From positions 62,001 to 126,000 of the forward strand of contig CALWHT010000016.1 of the NCBI GenBank assembly GCA_944380515.1: DNA of 64,000 bases, read 5' to 3'. The DNA is from an uncultured Roseburia sp. GTDB lineage: Bacteria > Bacillota > Clostridia > Lachnospirales > Lachnospiraceae. This document shows positions 63,209-64,000 of the stretch, one piece after another. A program made the translations under genes and the position numbers. The notes below the pieces were generated by a model. That model saw only the letters and a program-made list of their open reading frames with translations. It had not been told where the DNA came from and searched no databases. The stretch's first letter is position 1, and each line of letters starts with the position of its first letter.

Positions 63209-63835
63209 ATGGATACGGCAAACAAAGCAATGACAGGTAAAAAAACGGGTAAAGCGGTGAATGTACGCTATCTGACGGTGACGGCGATGCTCTCGGCGGT
63301 CGCCTACATCTTAATGTTTCTCGATTTTTCAGTTCCGTTTATGCCATCTTTTATCAAAATGGATTTATCGGAGCTCCCGGCGTTAATCGGTTCTTTCGCG
63401 ATGGGACCGCTGTGCGGAGTGATTGTCTGCCTCATCAAAAACATTCTTCATTTGTTTATTACTTCCACAGGAGGTGTCGGAGAACTCTCCAACTTCATCC
63501 TCGGCGTAGCGTTCGTGCTTCCGGCGGGACTTATTTACAAGCGCAGAAAGTCCAGGAAAACCGCACTGCTCGGTTCCCTGCTTGGAGCGGTATTTATGGG
63601 AATATTCAGTATCGTGTCAAATTACTGGCTGGTTTATCCGGTTTATTACAATTTCATGCCAGAGGAGACCGTGCTTGCGGCGTATCAGGCTATCCTGCCG
63701 TCCATGAAGAGCATCTTACAGTGTCTGGTGTGCTTTAATATGCCGTTTACGGTCATTAAGGGCTTATTTTCCGTCGTGATTACATTTCTTACTTATAAGC
63801 ATATCTCGCCGATTTTAAAGGGAGCGGAGCGATAG
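63209..63835 (+). CDS. ribU: riboflavin ECF transporter S component RibU
   Basis: 208 residues with about six membrane segments. The RibU pattern is clear: VRYLTVTAMLSAVAYILMFL (helix 1), MPSFIKMDLSELPALIGSFA with the conserved FLK(L/M)D(L)S.(L/I)P-type segment at about 52-65, and GPLCGVIVCLIKNILHL. It captures riboflavin outside the membrane for the shared ECF module. The FMN riboswitch upstream supports the substrate. The start ATG 63209 follows AAAGGAGACGAG; the open frame upstream crosses the terminator. Confidence 0.95.
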   Translation: MDTANKAMTGKKTGKAVNVRYLTVTAMLSAVAYILMFLDFSVPFMPSFIKMDLSELPALIGSFAMGPLCGVIVCLIKNILHLFITSTGGVGELSNFILGVAFVLPAGLIYKRRKSRKTALLGSLLGAVFMGIFSIVSNYWLVYPVYYNFMPEETVLAAYQAILPSMKSILQCLVCFNMPFTVIKGLFSVVITFLTYKHISPILKGAER

Positions 63836-63869
63836 GAAACCGAATAGACGGGGACATACAAAGAACGGG

Positions 63870-63905
63870 AAAAGACGCAGAATGAGAATGCGTCTTTTCT
63901 TTTTT
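63870..63905 (+). terminator. intrinsic terminator
   Basis: AAAAGACGCA (63870-63879) pairs with TGCGTCTTTT (63889-63898), followed by CTTTTTT. Confidence 0.85.
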
Positions 63906-63954
63906 GCGGAAAAATGTTATACTAAACTGATTCCAAACAGCAGGGAGATTGAAG

Positions 63955-64000
63955 ATGACGATAGAATTTGATATCACACTGACACCCAGGGATATGTATC
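63955..64000 (+). CDS. start of a further gene, cut by the window end
   Basis: ATG 63955, with GGGAG 9-13 bases upstream and an extended TGTTATACT -10 at 63915-63923. Only MTIEFDITLTPRDMY is visible before the window ends. This start resembles YcxB-family membrane proteins (MxIxFDxTLTPxDMY), but 15 residues do not decide it. Confidence 0.5.
   Translation, partial: MTIEFDITLTPRDMY

Overview
The window looks like a chromosomal segment of a Gram-positive anaerobe of the Lachnospiraceae (Clostridia). The grounds are a butyrate-type cluster (thiolase, 3-hydroxybutyryl-CoA dehydrogenase, butyryl-CoA dehydrogenase, EtfBA), SPFH/zinc-ribbon/TPM envelope proteins, a YtaF-type membrane protein, PcsB-like coiled-coil murein hydrolases, strong AGGAGG ribosome sites, and a large wall-anchored surface protein. 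No rRNA, tRNA, CRISPR array, transposase or prophage gene was seen. The GC content appears moderate, near 50% by eye.

Layout: 1-3989 holds a divergent small membrane gene, an acyl-ACP thioesterase, cvfB, ridA, a YjfB-type motility protein and trxB. 4039-11408 is a surface block: an SH3-NlpC/P60 hydrolase, then a ~1900-residue surface protein whose 5' end carries a pseudoknot-capable leader and a run of nine G. 11409-12536 has a cluster of DnaA-box-like sites and a WecG/TagA-type glycosyltransferase. 12792-18915 contains a CdaR/PucR-type regulator, ftsE-ftsX, an M23 coiled-coil hydrolase that is the likely FtsEX effector, a CtpA-type protease and a VanZ-like protein. 18945-24188 is prfB (with its programmed frameshift) followed by a four-gene zinc-ribbon/SPFH/TPM set resembling Bacillus ydjGHI but without pspA.

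24525-27452 is an ACT-domain protein, homoserine dehydrogenase and a phosphoglycerate-mutase-like proposed homoserine kinase. 27525-36290 holds small membrane proteins, glpK, a GNAT protein, carAB and an SH3 protein. 36414-39109 holds a degenerate HD-GYP-like protein and a second PcsB-type protein fused to a SleB-type hydrolase domain. 39484-44764 is the butyrate cluster, lacking crotonase. 44813-50832 is a LacI-regulated maltodextrin ABC importer with a GH13 enzyme and no ATPase gene. 50899-54480 holds an ECF S component, mtnA, an Mrp ATPase and an SDR reductase. 54598-57313 holds a LytTR regulator with two envelope proteins of toast-rack type and a DUF975 protein. 57375-61243 holds an HExxH protein, DUF2752 and DUF4190 proteins and tex. 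61239-62807 is a CNNM/CorC-type transporter gene behind its own promoter and a short very acidic leader ORF. 62816-63835 is an FMN riboswitch with ribU, and the start of one more gene runs off the end.

The most unusual points are the acidic leader peptide before the CorC-type gene (candidate Mg2+-dependent ribosome-destabilisation sensor), the pseudoknot leader plus G9 tract at the surface protein, the DnaA-box cluster away from dnaA, two palindromic intergenic repeat elements, and several structured leaders (glpK, carA, thl, tex, the SleB-type gene). Domain names rest on recognition of sequence patterns only. No search or folding program was run.
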